Positions 51,338 to 60,319 of a stretch of 64,000 nucleotides of DNA are shown here, piece by piece. The translations under genes and the position numbers were made by a program. Source of the DNA: a bacterium SCSIO 12643. Lineage in GTDB: Bacteria; Bacteroidota; Bacteroidia; Flavobacteriales_G; Salibacteraceae. Where the stretch lies: NCBI GenBank assembly GCA_024398135.1, contig CP073750.1, forward strand, positions 2,976,001 through 3,040,000. The letters are read 5' to 3'. The notes under the pieces are model-generated. The model saw nothing but the letters and a program-made list of their open reading frames with translations, was not told the origin of the DNA and searched no databases. Within the stretch, counting starts at the first letter, position 1. Each line of letters opens with the position of its first letter.

Positions 51338-53185
51338 ATGGAAAAAACCAAAATAAAAGAATTAGAAAAAGTTGTCGTAAAATTCGTTGGAGATTCAGGG
51401 GATGGTATGCAATTGACTGGGACTCAGTTTGCAGGTACGTCAGCTTTTTTAGGTAACGACATTGCAACTTTTCCGGATTACCCGGCTGAGATTCGTGCAC
51501 CTCAGGGAACTGTGGCAGGAGTTTCGGGATTCCAGGTACATATTGGTAAATCTCATATTCATACGCCAGGAGATAAGTCAGATGTTTTGGTAGCGATGAA
51601 CGCGGCTGCTCTAAGGGCTAATTTGTATTCGGTACCTTCAGGTAATACCATCATTATTGATACCGATAATTTCAAAAGAAAGGATTGGGAAAAAGCAGGG
51701 TATGATTCAGATCCGTTAGAGAGTGAAGAATTAAAGAAATTCAATGTTGTAAAAGCGCCAATTACTTCTTTAACAAGAAAAGCTTTAGAAGGAATCGGTC
51801 TGGATAATAAAAGTATCACACGAAGCAAAAACATGTTTGCTTTAGGGGTCGTATACTGGTTATTTAGCCGCCCAATGGATTATACCGAACGTTTTCTTAA
51901 AGGAAAATTCGGTAAAAAAGAAATGATTTTAGAAGGGAATATGAAGGCTTTAAAAGCTGGATATTACTTTGCTGAAACGATTGAGGCTTTACCATCAGCG
52001 TACACGGTTTTACCTTCCGATATGGAAAAAGGAAGGTATAAGAGTGTGATGGGGAATGAAGCTACGGCCTGGGGTTTTCTTGCGGCTGCAGAGAAATCTG
52101 ATAAGAATTTATTTTTAGGATCGTATCCGATTACCCCGGCTACAGATATTTTACAAGAAGTAGCAAAACATAAGCACTTTGGTGCAAAGGCATTTCAGGC
52201 GGAAGATGAGATTGCAGGAATTGCAGCAGCAATAGGTGCTGCTTTTGCTGGAGATTTTGCCATAACAACTACATCAGGTCCAGGATTGGCACTAAAAGGT
52301 GAGGCTATTGGTTTAGCTGTAATGACAGAGTTACCAATTGTGATTGTTGATGTTCAACGAGGAGGTCCTTCAACTGGTTTGCCAACAAAAACCGAGCAGT
52401 CTGATTTGTTACAGGCTCTATATGGAAGAAATGGAGAAAGCCCGGTCGTGGTGGTGGCTGCCAAGTCACCAAGTGATTGTTTTGATATGGCTTATAATGC
52501 ATCTAAGATTGCGATGGAACACGTAACTCCGGTAATCTTATTAACTGATGGATATGTAGCGAATGGTTCGCAACCGTGGAAAATCAAGAAAATGGCTGAT
52601 TTGGATGATATCGTTCCATATACCATTAACAGTTCAGATAATGCTGAAACATGGGAGCCATATATCAGAGATGAAAATACATTAGCCAGAAAATGGGTGG
52701 TTCCCGGAACTGAAGGTTTTGAACATAGAATCGGAGGTTTGGAAAAAGATGAAACCACGGGAAATGTTTCTTATGCTCCTGAAAACCATGAGAAAATGGT
52801 AAAAGTAAGAGAGGAGAAAGTCGCACGTGTGGCTAATTATATTCCGGATCTTAAAGTGGAAGGAAATCAAGAAGGTGATTTACTTATCGTAGGTTGGGGA
52901 GGTACATTTGGTGCTTTACTTACTGCAGGTGAAGAAGTGGAAGCGAATGGAAGAATAGGATTGGCGCACTTCAATTATATCAAACCATTACCCAAAAACA
53001 CAGCTGAAGTTTTTTCCAGATTCAAGAAGATTGTGGTATGTGAGTTGAATAATGGCCAGTTTGTTAAATATTTGAGAGCGGAATTACCGCAATTCGATTA
53101 TTTGCAATACAACAAGATTCAGGGATTACCATTTAGCACCTCTGAATTGATTGATAGATTTACTGAAATTTTAAAGGAAGACTAA
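51338..53185 (+). CDS. korA: 2-oxoacid:ferredoxin oxidoreductase, fused gamma-alpha subunit
   Basis: 615-aa subunit of a KOR-type enzyme that oxidatively decarboxylates a 2-oxoacid (probably 2-oxoglutarate) to acyl-CoA using ferredoxin. N-terminal gamma domain: VVKFVGDSGDGMQLTGTQFA and PDYPAEIRAPQGTVAGVSGFQVHI. Then the alpha domain with GSYPITPATDILQEVAK, FQAEDEIAGIAAAIGAAFAG and TTSGPGLALKGEAIGLAVM. Start: ATG at 51338; a GTG at 51317 would add seven residues. korB follows after 2 nt. Confidence 0.93.
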   Translation: MEKTKIKELEKVVVKFVGDSGDGMQLTGTQFAGTSAFLGNDIATFPDYPAEIRAPQGTVAGVSGFQVHIGKSHIHTPGDKSDVLVAMNAAALRANLYSVPSGNTIIIDTDNFKRKDWEKAGYDSDPLESEELKKFNVVKAPITSLTRKALEGIGLDNKSITRSKNMFALGVVYWLFSRPMDYTERFLKGKFGKKEMILEGNMKALKAGYYFAETIEALPSAYTVLPSDMEKGRYKSVMGNEATAWGFLAAAEKSDKNLFLGSYPITPATDILQEVAKHKHFGAKAFQAEDEIAGIAAAIGAAFAGDFAITTTSGPGLALKGEAIGLAVMTELPIVIVDVQRGGPSTGLPTKTEQSDLLQALYGRNGESPVVVVAAKSPSDCFDMAYNASKIAMEHVTPVILLTDGYVANGSQPWKIKKMADLDDIVPYTINSSDNAETWEPYIRDENTLARKWVVPGTEGFEHRIGGLEKDETTGNVSYAPENHEKMVKVREEKVARVANYIPDLKVEGNQEGDLLIVGWGGTFGALLTAGEEVEANGRIGLAHFNYIKPLPKNTAEVFSRFKKIVVCELNNGQFVKYLRAELPQFDYLQYNKIQGLPFSTSELIDRFTEILKED

Positions 53186-53187
53186 TC

Positions 53188-54198
53188 ATGAGCGAAAATC
53201 CTAAAGTAGAATATAGAGCAAAAGATTTTGCGAGTGATCAGGAAGTAAGATGGTGTCCTGGATGTGGTGATTATGCTATTTTGAAATCCGTTCAAAAAGC
53301 GATGCCGGAACTTGGTATTGACAAAAAGGATATCGTTTTTGTTTCTGGAATTGGATGTTCTTCCAGATTCCCATATTATATGGATACTTATGGTTTCCAT
53401 TCTATTCATGGTCGTGCACCGGCTATTGCGAGTGGTGTGAAAATGGCTAATCCAAATTTAAGTGTTTGGCAAATCACTGGTGATGGAGATGCTTTAGCGA
53501 TTGGTGGAAATCATTTTATTCATGCACTGAGAAGAAACATCGATATTAATATTTTGTTGTTTAACAACAGAATATATGGATTAACAAAAGGGCAGTTTTC
53601 TCCAACAACGAGTTTGGGACATAAAACCAAAACATCGCCACAGGGAAGTATTGATAATCCGTTTAATCCTGGTGAATTGGCTTTGGGTGCGGGCGCACAG
53701 TTTTTTGCAAGAATTGAAGATATTAATCCTAAAGGAATGGTAGATATTTTTATTGAAGCTGAAAAGCACAAGGGGACGTCTTTGATTGAAATCTTACAGA
53801 ATTGTGTGATTTTCAATGATAAAGTCTTCAAAGAATGGACTGCAAAAGAAGTAAAGACCGAAGCATTCCTGAGAGTAGAACATGGAAAGCCAATGATTTT
53901 TGGAAAAGAACGAAACAAAGGAATTATCCAAAATGGCTTTAAATTGGAAGTTGTTGAGATTGGCAAGGATGGAATTACTGAAGATGATTTGGTAGTTCAT
54001 GATGCACATGAGGAGGATATTACATTACACATGATGTTGGTCAACTTAAGAATGCCTATGGTAACTGGAGTGATTCGTTCCGTAAAAAGAGATACCTTTA
54101 ATGAAAGATTGTCTCAACAATTGGAAGAAATTAAAGCAACCACGAAGTTCAAGACCGTTGATGATTTATTAGAAAGCGGTGAGACTTGGGAGATTTAA
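53188..54198 (+). CDS. korB: 2-oxoacid:ferredoxin oxidoreductase, beta subunit
   Basis: 336-aa thiamin-pyrophosphate-binding subunit. TPP motif: TGDGDALAIGGNHFIHALRRN ... NILLFNNRIYGLTKGQ. WCPGCGDY at the N-terminus carries cysteines of the 4Fe-4S cluster, with a further Cys in GIGCSSR and ILQNCV. Partner of KorA 2 nt upstream. 2-oxoglutarate is the most likely substrate, but pyruvate or branched-chain acids cannot be excluded. Confidence 0.94.
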   Translation: MSENPKVEYRAKDFASDQEVRWCPGCGDYAILKSVQKAMPELGIDKKDIVFVSGIGCSSRFPYYMDTYGFHSIHGRAPAIASGVKMANPNLSVWQITGDGDALAIGGNHFIHALRRNIDINILLFNNRIYGLTKGQFSPTTSLGHKTKTSPQGSIDNPFNPGELALGAGAQFFARIEDINPKGMVDIFIEAEKHKGTSLIEILQNCVIFNDKVFKEWTAKEVKTEAFLRVEHGKPMIFGKERNKGIIQNGFKLEVVEIGKDGITEDDLVVHDAHEEDITLHMMLVNLRMPMVTGVIRSVKRDTFNERLSQQLEEIKATTKFKTVDDLLESGETWEI

Positions 54199-54223
54199 AT
54201 ATCTAAACAATATAAAATGAATT

Positions 54224-54256
54224 AAAACCACTGGAGGAAACTTCGGTGGTTTTTTG
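54224..54256 (+). terminator. korAB terminator
   Basis: AAAACCACTG pairs with CGGTGGTTTT (one G-U) around a 10-nt loop, followed by Ts. Confidence 0.8.
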
Positions 54257-54301
54257 TTTGGAAAGGATTCTGTTATCTTCGTTACGCTTAAAACGGGAAA
54301 A

Positions 54302-54754
54302 ATGAAAATACTTAGAAATATTTTGGCGCTTATTGGAGGAGCTATTGTTGGAATGATTGTTAACATGGGACTGATCTTAATGAGTAGTTCTATTATTGCG
54401 CCACCTCCAGGAGCGGATATGACCACAGCAGAAGGAATTACAGCTGCTATGCCTATACTAGAGTATAAACATTTTATTATGCCGTTTTTAGCACATGCAC
54501 TGGGAACTTTAGTGGGAGCATTAGTTGCAGGATTAGTTGCCGCTTCCCATCAAACCAAATTTGCTTTAGGGATTGGGGCCTTTTTTCTATTAGGAGGAAT
54601 AGCGAATATGTACCAAATTCCGCATCCAACATGGTTTGCCATAATTGATATGACTTTAGCATATATTCCAATGGGTATACTTGGAGGTATGTGGGCGATG
54701 AAAATTATGGCACCCAAAGATTCTAATGAGGAAGTACTGGATCTAAGTGATTAA
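54302..54754 (+). CDS. Small polytopic membrane protein
   Basis: 150-aa protein with four hydrophobic segments (ILRNILALIGGAIVGMIVNMGLIL; FIMPFLAHALGTLVGALVAGLVAAS; FALGIGAFFLLGGIANMY; IIDMTLAYIPMGILGGMWAM). I do not recognise a named family. Start at ATG 54302; an in-frame TTG at 54254 lies inside the korAB terminator. It overlaps the converging YeiH gene by 12 bp. Confidence 0.75.
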   Translation: MKILRNILALIGGAIVGMIVNMGLILMSSSIIAPPPGADMTTAEGITAAMPILEYKHFIMPFLAHALGTLVGALVAGLVAASHQTKFALGIGAFFLLGGIANMYQIPHPTWFAIIDMTLAYIPMGILGGMWAMKIMAPKDSNEEVLDLSD

Positions 54755-55702
54755 ATAGGTCATCATTCCCAATATTAAAATCTGGAAGGCAAAAATTAAA
54801 GCGCCAAACCCAAGCGCATTTTTACCCTGAGTATACAGTTGTTTAAAATGAATACTTAATCCTATAGCGGCCATAGAGATGGTCAATAGTGCTTTGCCAA
54901 CGATTCTGAAAATTTCGATCAACTCCACAGGTAGCTGAAAAAATGTGATCATGCTTGAAGCAAGAATAAAGCCTACGATATAATAAGGAAGTTTCAGATT
55001 TTCTTTAATCGAAGCATTTCTATTGATCAAAAAGTTAAAGAAAATCAAAGCAGGAGCGAGTAAAGCCACGCGTCCGAGTTTTATTGTTAATGACAAGTCC
55101 CCTATAGTTTCTCCCATTGCGTATCCGGCTCCGGCTACATTTGAAACTCCATGTAAAGTACCGCCAATCATTAATGCTGCTGCATCCATGATGATATCGG
55201 AGCTAAATACAATTGGAAAAGCTAGCATACCAATAAGTCCGTAAAGATTAATTACAGCGATAGAAATCCCAATTTCACTTTTACCGGAGTTGAGTTTTGG
55301 AGCAAGTGCGGCAATAGCACTAGAACCACAAATAGCAGTTCCAAAACCAATTAAATGACCACAAGAATCCTGGATGTTAAATCGTTTTACAATAAAATAG
55401 GTGAAACCTAAAACGACCAAAATACTTAATGATAATACAATAATGATTTGCCATCCCAAACTGGCAATATCATAAAAACTGATTCCGAACCCGAGGAAAA
55501 TAATTGCGATTTCGAGTAGATTTTTAGATGAAAAATGAATCCCTGAAGACCACTTTTCTGGAGTAGGAGCTATATTGGCATACAGCATTCCCATGATTAG
55601 AGCCAGCACAATGGAATTAATCATGGGGATATATAGTGCACCGAGATAGGCTACCATTCCAATAAAAAAGCTGAAAACAATTCCCGGAATTCTGGATTTC
55701 AT
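54743..55702 (-). CDS. YeiH family putative sulfate exporter
   Basis: 319-aa inner-membrane protein of the YeiH/UPF0324 family with ten or so hydrophobic segments. Signature stretches: NIAPTPEKWSSGIHFSSKNLLEIAIIFLGFGIS, FGTAICGSSAIAALAPKLNS and ALMIGGTLHGVSNVAGAGYAMGE. Some members have been linked to export of sulfate from sulfonate catabolism; specificity here is unknown. Tail-to-tail overlap with the preceding gene. Confidence 0.88.
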   Translation of the reverse strand: MKSRIPGIVFSFFIGMVAYLGALYIPMINSIVLALIMGMLYANIAPTPEKWSSGIHFSSKNLLEIAIIFLGFGISFYDIASLGWQIIIVLSLSILVVLGFTYFIVKRFNIQDSCGHLIGFGTAICGSSAIAALAPKLNSGKSEIGISIAVINLYGLIGMLAFPIVFSSDIIMDAAALMIGGTLHGVSNVAGAGYAMGETIGDLSLTIKLGRVALLAPALIFFNFLINRNASIKENLKLPYYIVGFILASSMITFFQLPVELIEIFRIVGKALLTISMAAIGLSIHFKQLYTQGKNALGFGALIFAFQILILGMMTYLIT

Positions 55703-55786
55703 AATTGAATTTGAATTGCAATGATACGATCTGGCCGATATATCATGTGTAATTAGTGTTACGGTTTTTTAGAATTACTTTTTAGG

Positions 55787-55794
55787 TACTTTTG
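55787..55794 (+). promoter_or_regulatory. -7 box of the holin-family gene
   Basis: TACTTTTG, 20 nt before the ATG; -33 position has TTT. Confidence 0.55.
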
Positions 55795-55814
55795 TTAAAG
55801 CAAAACAATATACA

Positions 55815-56174
55815 ATGAATTTTCTAACTAAAGTTTTGATCTCCTCATTAGCGGTAATGGTTTCCCAATATATTTTACCTGGTGTTCATGTGGATAGTTT
55901 TTTTACAGGGATTATGGTCGCATTGCTGTTAGGGTTGTTTAATTCAACAATAAAACCGGTTCTGGTGATTTTAACATTGCCAATTACTGTGGTTACATTA
56001 GGATTCTTTTTGTTGGTAATCAATGTATTTGTGATTCAATTGACGGCCGGGTTTTTAGATGGATTTACGGTTGACGGATTTTGGTGGGCTTTGATATTTA
56101 GTTTGGTATTGTCTTTTGTGACTTCGATTTTCAATGGAATTGATAAATCCGATGACCGAAGAGATAGATATTAA
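55815..56174 (+). CDS. Phage holin family IV (DUF360-like) membrane protein
   Basis: 119-aa protein with three to four hydrophobic segments (FLTKVLISSLAVMVSQYILPGVHV, GIMVALLLGLFNSTIKPVLVILTLPITVVTLGFFLLVINVFVIQLTAGFL, WWALIFSLVLSFVTSIFNG). The family is widespread on bacterial chromosomes as single genes. The name holin does not imply phage here, and no phage genes are nearby. Function unknown. Confidence 0.85.
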   Translation: MNFLTKVLISSLAVMVSQYILPGVHVDSFFTGIMVALLLGLFNSTIKPVLVILTLPITVVTLGFFLLVINVFVIQLTAGFLDGFTVDGFWWALIFSLVLSFVTSIFNGIDKSDDRRDRY

Positions 56175-56175
56175 A

Positions 56176-56203
56176 AAATGCGTCAGGGATTCCTAACGCA
56201 TTT
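56176..56203 (+). terminator. Terminator of the holin-family gene
   Basis: AAATGCGT pairs with ACGCATTT, with a partly paired 12-nt interior. The T tail is short. Confidence 0.5.
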
Positions 56204-56228
56204 CCAAAACAACACTACTAACCAAGAT

Positions 56229-56984
56229 CTAGTTTTTTATAATTCGATGTATCTGAACCCCGTCCTCATCTTTTAATCTGAGTATATAGATTCCATTTTG
56301 AAAAGTTGAGATATCAATGGAAACGGTAGTGAGTGAGGGTTCGTCTATTTGATATACAATCTTTCCACTCAAATCATATAGAGTTAAGGCTTGGGTAATA
56401 AGCGGATTAGTAATATTTACTAATCCGCTGCTAGGGTTCGGGTAAATGGTTATTGATGATTTCACAGGGTTATGAATGAGTTGATAGCCGGGTAAAAGGG
56501 TATCTAAAGAGTCACTATTTAATTTTTCTTCTTCGAATAAGTCTACGATTTTGTCATTATGATTAATGGTTTTTAAAGTATATCCACAGGCAATAATTTT
56601 GGGAGCATCAGGATTATGGCTGAGTTCAAAATTTACTGTTTTTGAAGTTTTCCCATTTAGTTGAATGATGTATTCTGAGTTTGAGTACATTGATGAATAA
56701 TATTTTGTTTTTAAAGTATATGTACCTGAATTTGGAAGATTAATAAGGTAAAATCCATCAAAATCGGTTTGACCACCGGTAATAGTTTTCCTATCTTGTT
56801 CAAGAATCAGGGTTACAAATGCCAAAGGTTCTTTGGTAGATTTAGATATGATTTGGCCACGTATTTCATAGCTTTTTGATGGTTTGATTTCAATTTGATT
56901 TGAGAGTGCAGATCTTTTGATTTCAATCTGAGCGTTGCATAAAACATGAGCTAATAGAAGCCCAATTAGTATAGATATTCTCAT
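56229..56984 (-). CDS. T9SS-secreted protein with CarboxypepD_reg domain and Por sorting tail
   Basis: 251-aa exported protein: signal MRISILIGLLLAHVLCNAQ, a CarboxypepD_reg-like beta-sandwich (YEIRGQIISKSTKEPLAFVTLIL ... GQTDFDGFYLINLPNSGTYTLK) and a C-terminal type A sorting domain (ITIYPNPSSGLVNIT, LTLYDLSGKIVYQ, FQNGIYILRL). It is a probable surface or secreted cargo of T9SS. Monocistronic. Binding partner unknown. Confidence 0.88.
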   Translation of the reverse strand: MRISILIGLLLAHVLCNAQIEIKRSALSNQIEIKPSKSYEIRGQIISKSTKEPLAFVTLILEQDRKTITGGQTDFDGFYLINLPNSGTYTLKTKYYSSMYSNSEYIIQLNGKTSKTVNFELSHNPDAPKIIACGYTLKTINHNDKIVDLFEEEKLNSDSLDTLLPGYQLIHNPVKSSITIYPNPSSGLVNITNPLITQALTLYDLSGKIVYQIDEPSLTTVSIDISTFQNGIYILRLKDEDGVQIHRIIKN

Positions 56985-57144
56985 AGCGTTGTTTTATTTG
57001 GTTAATAATATTCTGTGGTGGTTTTCATTTATTATCACGTTCAAAATATGTGGGTGGTTAGGTAAGAGTTTGTAAAATTTTGTTTTGATGGTTGTATTTA
57101 GAATCATTATAGATAAGCTAAAATAGGTTTGAGCGAATAATCGC

Positions 57145-57152
57145 TACTTTTG
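57145..57152 (+). promoter_or_regulatory. -7 box of the DUF6155 gene
   Basis: TACTTTTG with only 4 nt to the ATG at 57157, implying a leaderless transcript. Confidence 0.6.
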
Positions 57153-57156
57153 AACG

Positions 57157-57672
57157 ATGAGCAAGAGGGATCTAAAGAAGTATTTGGAAACACTGACCAA
57201 ATCTCAAATGGAAGAGCAAATTCTGGATTTGTATTCCAGATTTAAGGATGTAAAAGTGTATTATGATTTTGCTTTCAATCCTAAAGAAGACCAGTTATTA
57301 GAAAATGCCAAGCTAAAGATCTCAAAAGAATACAATTTAAATGTTCGGAAGCCGAAAGCCAGAAGGTCGGTAGCACAGAAGCTGATCAAACATTTTAAAA
57401 CGCTGGAAGTACAGCCTGAAATTATTGTTGATCTTATGCTGTATAACATTGAAATTGCTCAGGTTTTTTCAAGTGAACGTAGAATCAGACAAGACGCATT
57501 TTATGTGAGTATGTTGAATTCATTTCGTGATACTTTGGGTTTTGTAAAGTTGCATGGTTTGGAATCACAATTTCAAAAACGACTTGAGCAAATTGTAGAT
57601 GAAACGGATCTGCAAAACTGGATCAATTCTCCAGCTTTTGAGACGGAAATTCAAAATACATTTCGTGCATAA
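57157..57672 (+). CDS. DUF6155-like protein
   Basis: 171-aa all-helical cytosolic protein starting MSKRDLKKYLETLTKSQMEEQILDLYSRFKDVKVYYDFAFNP. I associate this with the DUF6155 family, unknown function. No catalytic motif is visible. The middle is basic (NVRKPKARRSVAQKLIKHF) and could bind nucleic acid, which is inference only. Followed 71 nt later by accC. Confidence 0.75.
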   Translation: MSKRDLKKYLETLTKSQMEEQILDLYSRFKDVKVYYDFAFNPKEDQLLENAKLKISKEYNLNVRKPKARRSVAQKLIKHFKTLEVQPEIIVDLMLYNIEIAQVFSSERRIRQDAFYVSMLNSFRDTLGFVKLHGLESQFQKRLEQIVDETDLQNWINSPAFETEIQNTFRA

Positions 57673-57711
57673 ATTTCAGGTGAAGCATCCCTGAAATATG
57701 GGATGAAAAAT

Positions 57712-57719
57712 TAAATTTG
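57712..57719 (+). promoter_or_regulatory. -7 box of accC
   Basis: TAAATTTG, 24 nt before the accC ATG. Confidence 0.55.
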
Positions 57720-57743
57720 TCATTCGATCTTTAATCAAAAATT

Positions 57744-59219
57744 ATGAAGAAAATACTTGTTGCCAATAGAGGGGAAATCGCATTGAGAATAATGCGCACA
57801 TGTAAAGAAATGGGAATTTCAACAGTTGCAATTTATTCTGAGGTAGATGCAGATTCACTATTTGTGAAATTTGCAGATGAAGCAGTTTGTGTGGGACCGG
57901 CACCATCTTCTGAATCATATTTGAGAGGAGATTATATTATTGAAAAAGCTTTAGAATTAGGTGTGGATGGAATCCATCCTGGATATGGTTTTTTATCTGA
58001 AAATGGTGATTTTGCGCAGAAAGTAACAGATGCGGGCATTAAGTTTATTGGTCCATTACCGAAATCTATGGCTATGATGGGTGATAAACTGGCAGCAAAA
58101 GCAGCTGTAAAGAATTATAACATTCCTATGGTTCCGGGTACCGATCAGGCGATTGAAGATCCTGCCGAGGTAATTGAAATTGCGAAGGAAATCGGTTTCC
58201 CAATTTTGATTAAAGCAGCTGCCGGTGGTGGTGGTAAAGGAATGCGTATTGTTAACGAAGAAGCTGATTTAGAAGAACAAATCAGAATGGCAACCAATGA
58301 AGCAAAATCTGCTTTTGGCGATGGATCAGTTTTTATTGAAAAATATGTAGAATCACCAAGACATATTGAAATCCAGGTTTTGGCCGATGAACATGGGAAT
58401 ATTGTTCATTTGTTTGAAAGAGATTGCTCAATTCAAAGAAGACATCAAAAGGTAATTGAAGAAGCGCCTTCTGCTGTTTTAACTCCTGAATTACGTGCGG
58501 AAATGGGTGCATGCGCTTGTGATGTGGCCAGAGCATGTGATTATTGGGGTGCAGGAACGGTAGAATTCTTATATGATAATGGGAAGTATTATTTCCTTGA
58601 AATGAATACCCGTTTACAGGTGGAGCATCCGGTATCTGAATTAATAGCAGGATTAGATTTAGTAGAAGAGCAGATTAAAGTAGCCAGAGGAGAGAAACTT
58701 TCATTTACGCAAGCAGATTTAAAAATTCATGGACACTCTATAGAAGTACGCGTATACGCTGAAGATCCTGAGAATAATTTCTTGCCGGATATAGGTAAGT
58801 TAAGTACCTACCGTTTACCGCAAGGAGAGGGAGTACGTGTGGATGATTCTATGGAAGAAGGAAAGCAAATTCCAATCTATTACGATCCAATGATTTCTAA
58901 GTTAATTGTATGGGGAGAGAATAGAGAAGAGGCGATTGAAAGAATGATCAAGGCAATTGATGAATATCAAATTAATGGTGTGGAAACCACATTAAGTTTT
59001 TGCCGATACGCAATAGATCATGAAGCTTTTAGAACCGGAGAATTTGATACGCACTTTGTAAAGAAATATTTTGATCCGAAGAACTTCAGATACATAAAAC
59101 CTGAAGAAGAAGAATTAGCAGCCTTAATTGGAGCTCATTTGACCGCAGAACGTAAAGGAAGATTGACAGTTGGCGCGAAATATGAGGTACAATCCGCATG
59201 GAAGCTAAATCGTTTGTAG
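57744..59219 (+). CDS. accC: Biotin carboxylase subunit (acetyl-CoA carboxylase type)
   Basis: ATP-dependent carboxylation of biotin on the carrier protein, first half of malonyl-CoA (or propionyl-CoA carboxylase) synthesis. The N-terminal domain begins KKILVANRGEIALRIMRTCKE. ATP-grasp motifs: KAAAGGGGKGMRIV, HIEIQVLAD, RDCSIQRRHQKVIEEAPS, EMNTRLQVEHPVSE. It is 491 aa, about 40 longer than E. coli AccC, with a C-terminal extension after KKYFDP. No accB gene is adjacent, so the partner carrier cannot be inferred from the neighbourhood. Confidence 0.95.
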   Translation: MKKILVANRGEIALRIMRTCKEMGISTVAIYSEVDADSLFVKFADEAVCVGPAPSSESYLRGDYIIEKALELGVDGIHPGYGFLSENGDFAQKVTDAGIKFIGPLPKSMAMMGDKLAAKAAVKNYNIPMVPGTDQAIEDPAEVIEIAKEIGFPILIKAAAGGGGKGMRIVNEEADLEEQIRMATNEAKSAFGDGSVFIEKYVESPRHIEIQVLADEHGNIVHLFERDCSIQRRHQKVIEEAPSAVLTPELRAEMGACACDVARACDYWGAGTVEFLYDNGKYYFLEMNTRLQVEHPVSELIAGLDLVEEQIKVARGEKLSFTQADLKIHGHSIEVRVYAEDPENNFLPDIGKLSTYRLPQGEGVRVDDSMEEGKQIPIYYDPMISKLIVWGENREEAIERMIKAIDEYQINGVETTLSFCRYAIDHEAFRTGEFDTHFVKKYFDPKNFRYIKPEEEELAALIGAHLTAERKGRLTVGAKYEVQSAWKLNRL

Positions 59220-60265
59220 GAATTAAAAAATCAATTATTGGTTGGATGAGCATCGTTTTACTAAGCGGTTGTGCTTCATCCAAGATTTCAATTGATATAC
59301 TTAAGTTACCCGATTCGCCACTCTCACAACCTGTGAGGAATGTGGTATTGATGAATCGTGTAGATATCAATAGTTCCAAAACGAAACAATTTGTTCAGGG
59401 ACGAGTTGTTGCACAATATAATTCCATTACAGATATTATGGTCAATGAAACCATATCGGAAATGGAGTCGATATTTAATAGCAACCAGTATTTCAATGTT
59501 TTTGATACCAGCTTTACATTTATTCCTAAAAATGGGAGTTATGGCAGTAGTCCATTACCTATTCGGTTTGTAAGTCAAATGTGTCAAAGTGTAAATGCCG
59601 ATGCACTTGTGGTGATAGAAGGCTATAACGCTGAGGTGGATACAGATAGTGATGTGCTTTTTTCAACTCCGGTAGAAAGAACGTATGGAACAGTTAGAGT
59701 TCCCTACTTCAACGGAGAGCAAAGTGTCTATATGCAGATGCTATTTAGAGCTTACACTTGTAAAAATGGAGAAGGTAAAGTGGATCTGGAGTCAGATGTG
59801 AGTACACAGGTCTCGGTTTCCGCATCAGGAAGTACACCATATGAAGTAAATAACAGGATTGCAGATGCCAATAATGTATTAATTCAGGCAGCTAGAAAGT
59901 TGGCGAGTGACTATACCGAACAAATTGCCCCAAAGTGGGAAACTAAATCTCGAAAAATTTATAGTACCGGAACTGAGCAAATGAAGCAGGCTTATATCTA
60001 TGCTAAAGGAGGAAACTGGTCGGGAGCGTCAGATATCTGGTATTTATTAGCAACTTCGAATAATACGAAACTGGCGAGTCGGGCAACTTTTAATTTGATA
60101 GTTGCCAGTGAAATATCGGGTGATATTGATTTGGCTTTAGAGTGGGCGAATCTATGCGTAGATAAATACAAAATGGATCAGGTGAAGTCATATATCGCAG
60201 AACTTGAAGAACGAAAAAAGGAGATTACTAAGATGGAGTTTTTGTTTCCCGAGTTAAAGATGTAG
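59198..60265 (+). CDS. DUF6340-like lipoprotein
   Basis: 355-aa lipoprotein. Signal region MEAKSFVGIKKSIIGWMSIVLLSGC, lipidated Cys25. The mature protein has an N-terminal alpha/beta domain (SKISIDILKLPDSPLSQPVRNVVLMNRV, then SQMCQSVNADALVVIEGYN) and a helical TPR-like end (MKQAYIYAKGGNWSGASDIWYLLAT). I place it in DUF6340, function unknown. It overlaps accC by 22 bp in another frame, so it is likely coexpressed with accC. Confidence 0.75.
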   Translation: MEAKSFVGIKKSIIGWMSIVLLSGCASSKISIDILKLPDSPLSQPVRNVVLMNRVDINSSKTKQFVQGRVVAQYNSITDIMVNETISEMESIFNSNQYFNVFDTSFTFIPKNGSYGSSPLPIRFVSQMCQSVNADALVVIEGYNAEVDTDSDVLFSTPVERTYGTVRVPYFNGEQSVYMQMLFRAYTCKNGEGKVDLESDVSTQVSVSASGSTPYEVNNRIADANNVLIQAARKLASDYTEQIAPKWETKSRKIYSTGTEQMKQAYIYAKGGNWSGASDIWYLLATSNNTKLASRATFNLIVASEISGDIDLALEWANLCVDKYKMDQVKSYIAELEERKKEITKMEFLFPELKM

Positions 60266-60319
60266 TCGATCGAGATAGAAATGAATTTTTTGTATTCTTG
60301 TGAACAATAAAAGTGAACT

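Noticed and set aside
53520-53966. A 148-codon open frame antisense to korB
   Set aside because: korB is unmistakable; the antisense frame has no start context and is explained by AT-rich codon use.
55815-56174. Holin name as a sign of prophage
   Set aside because: This family is common as single chromosomal genes and there is no integrase, capsid or lysis gene around.
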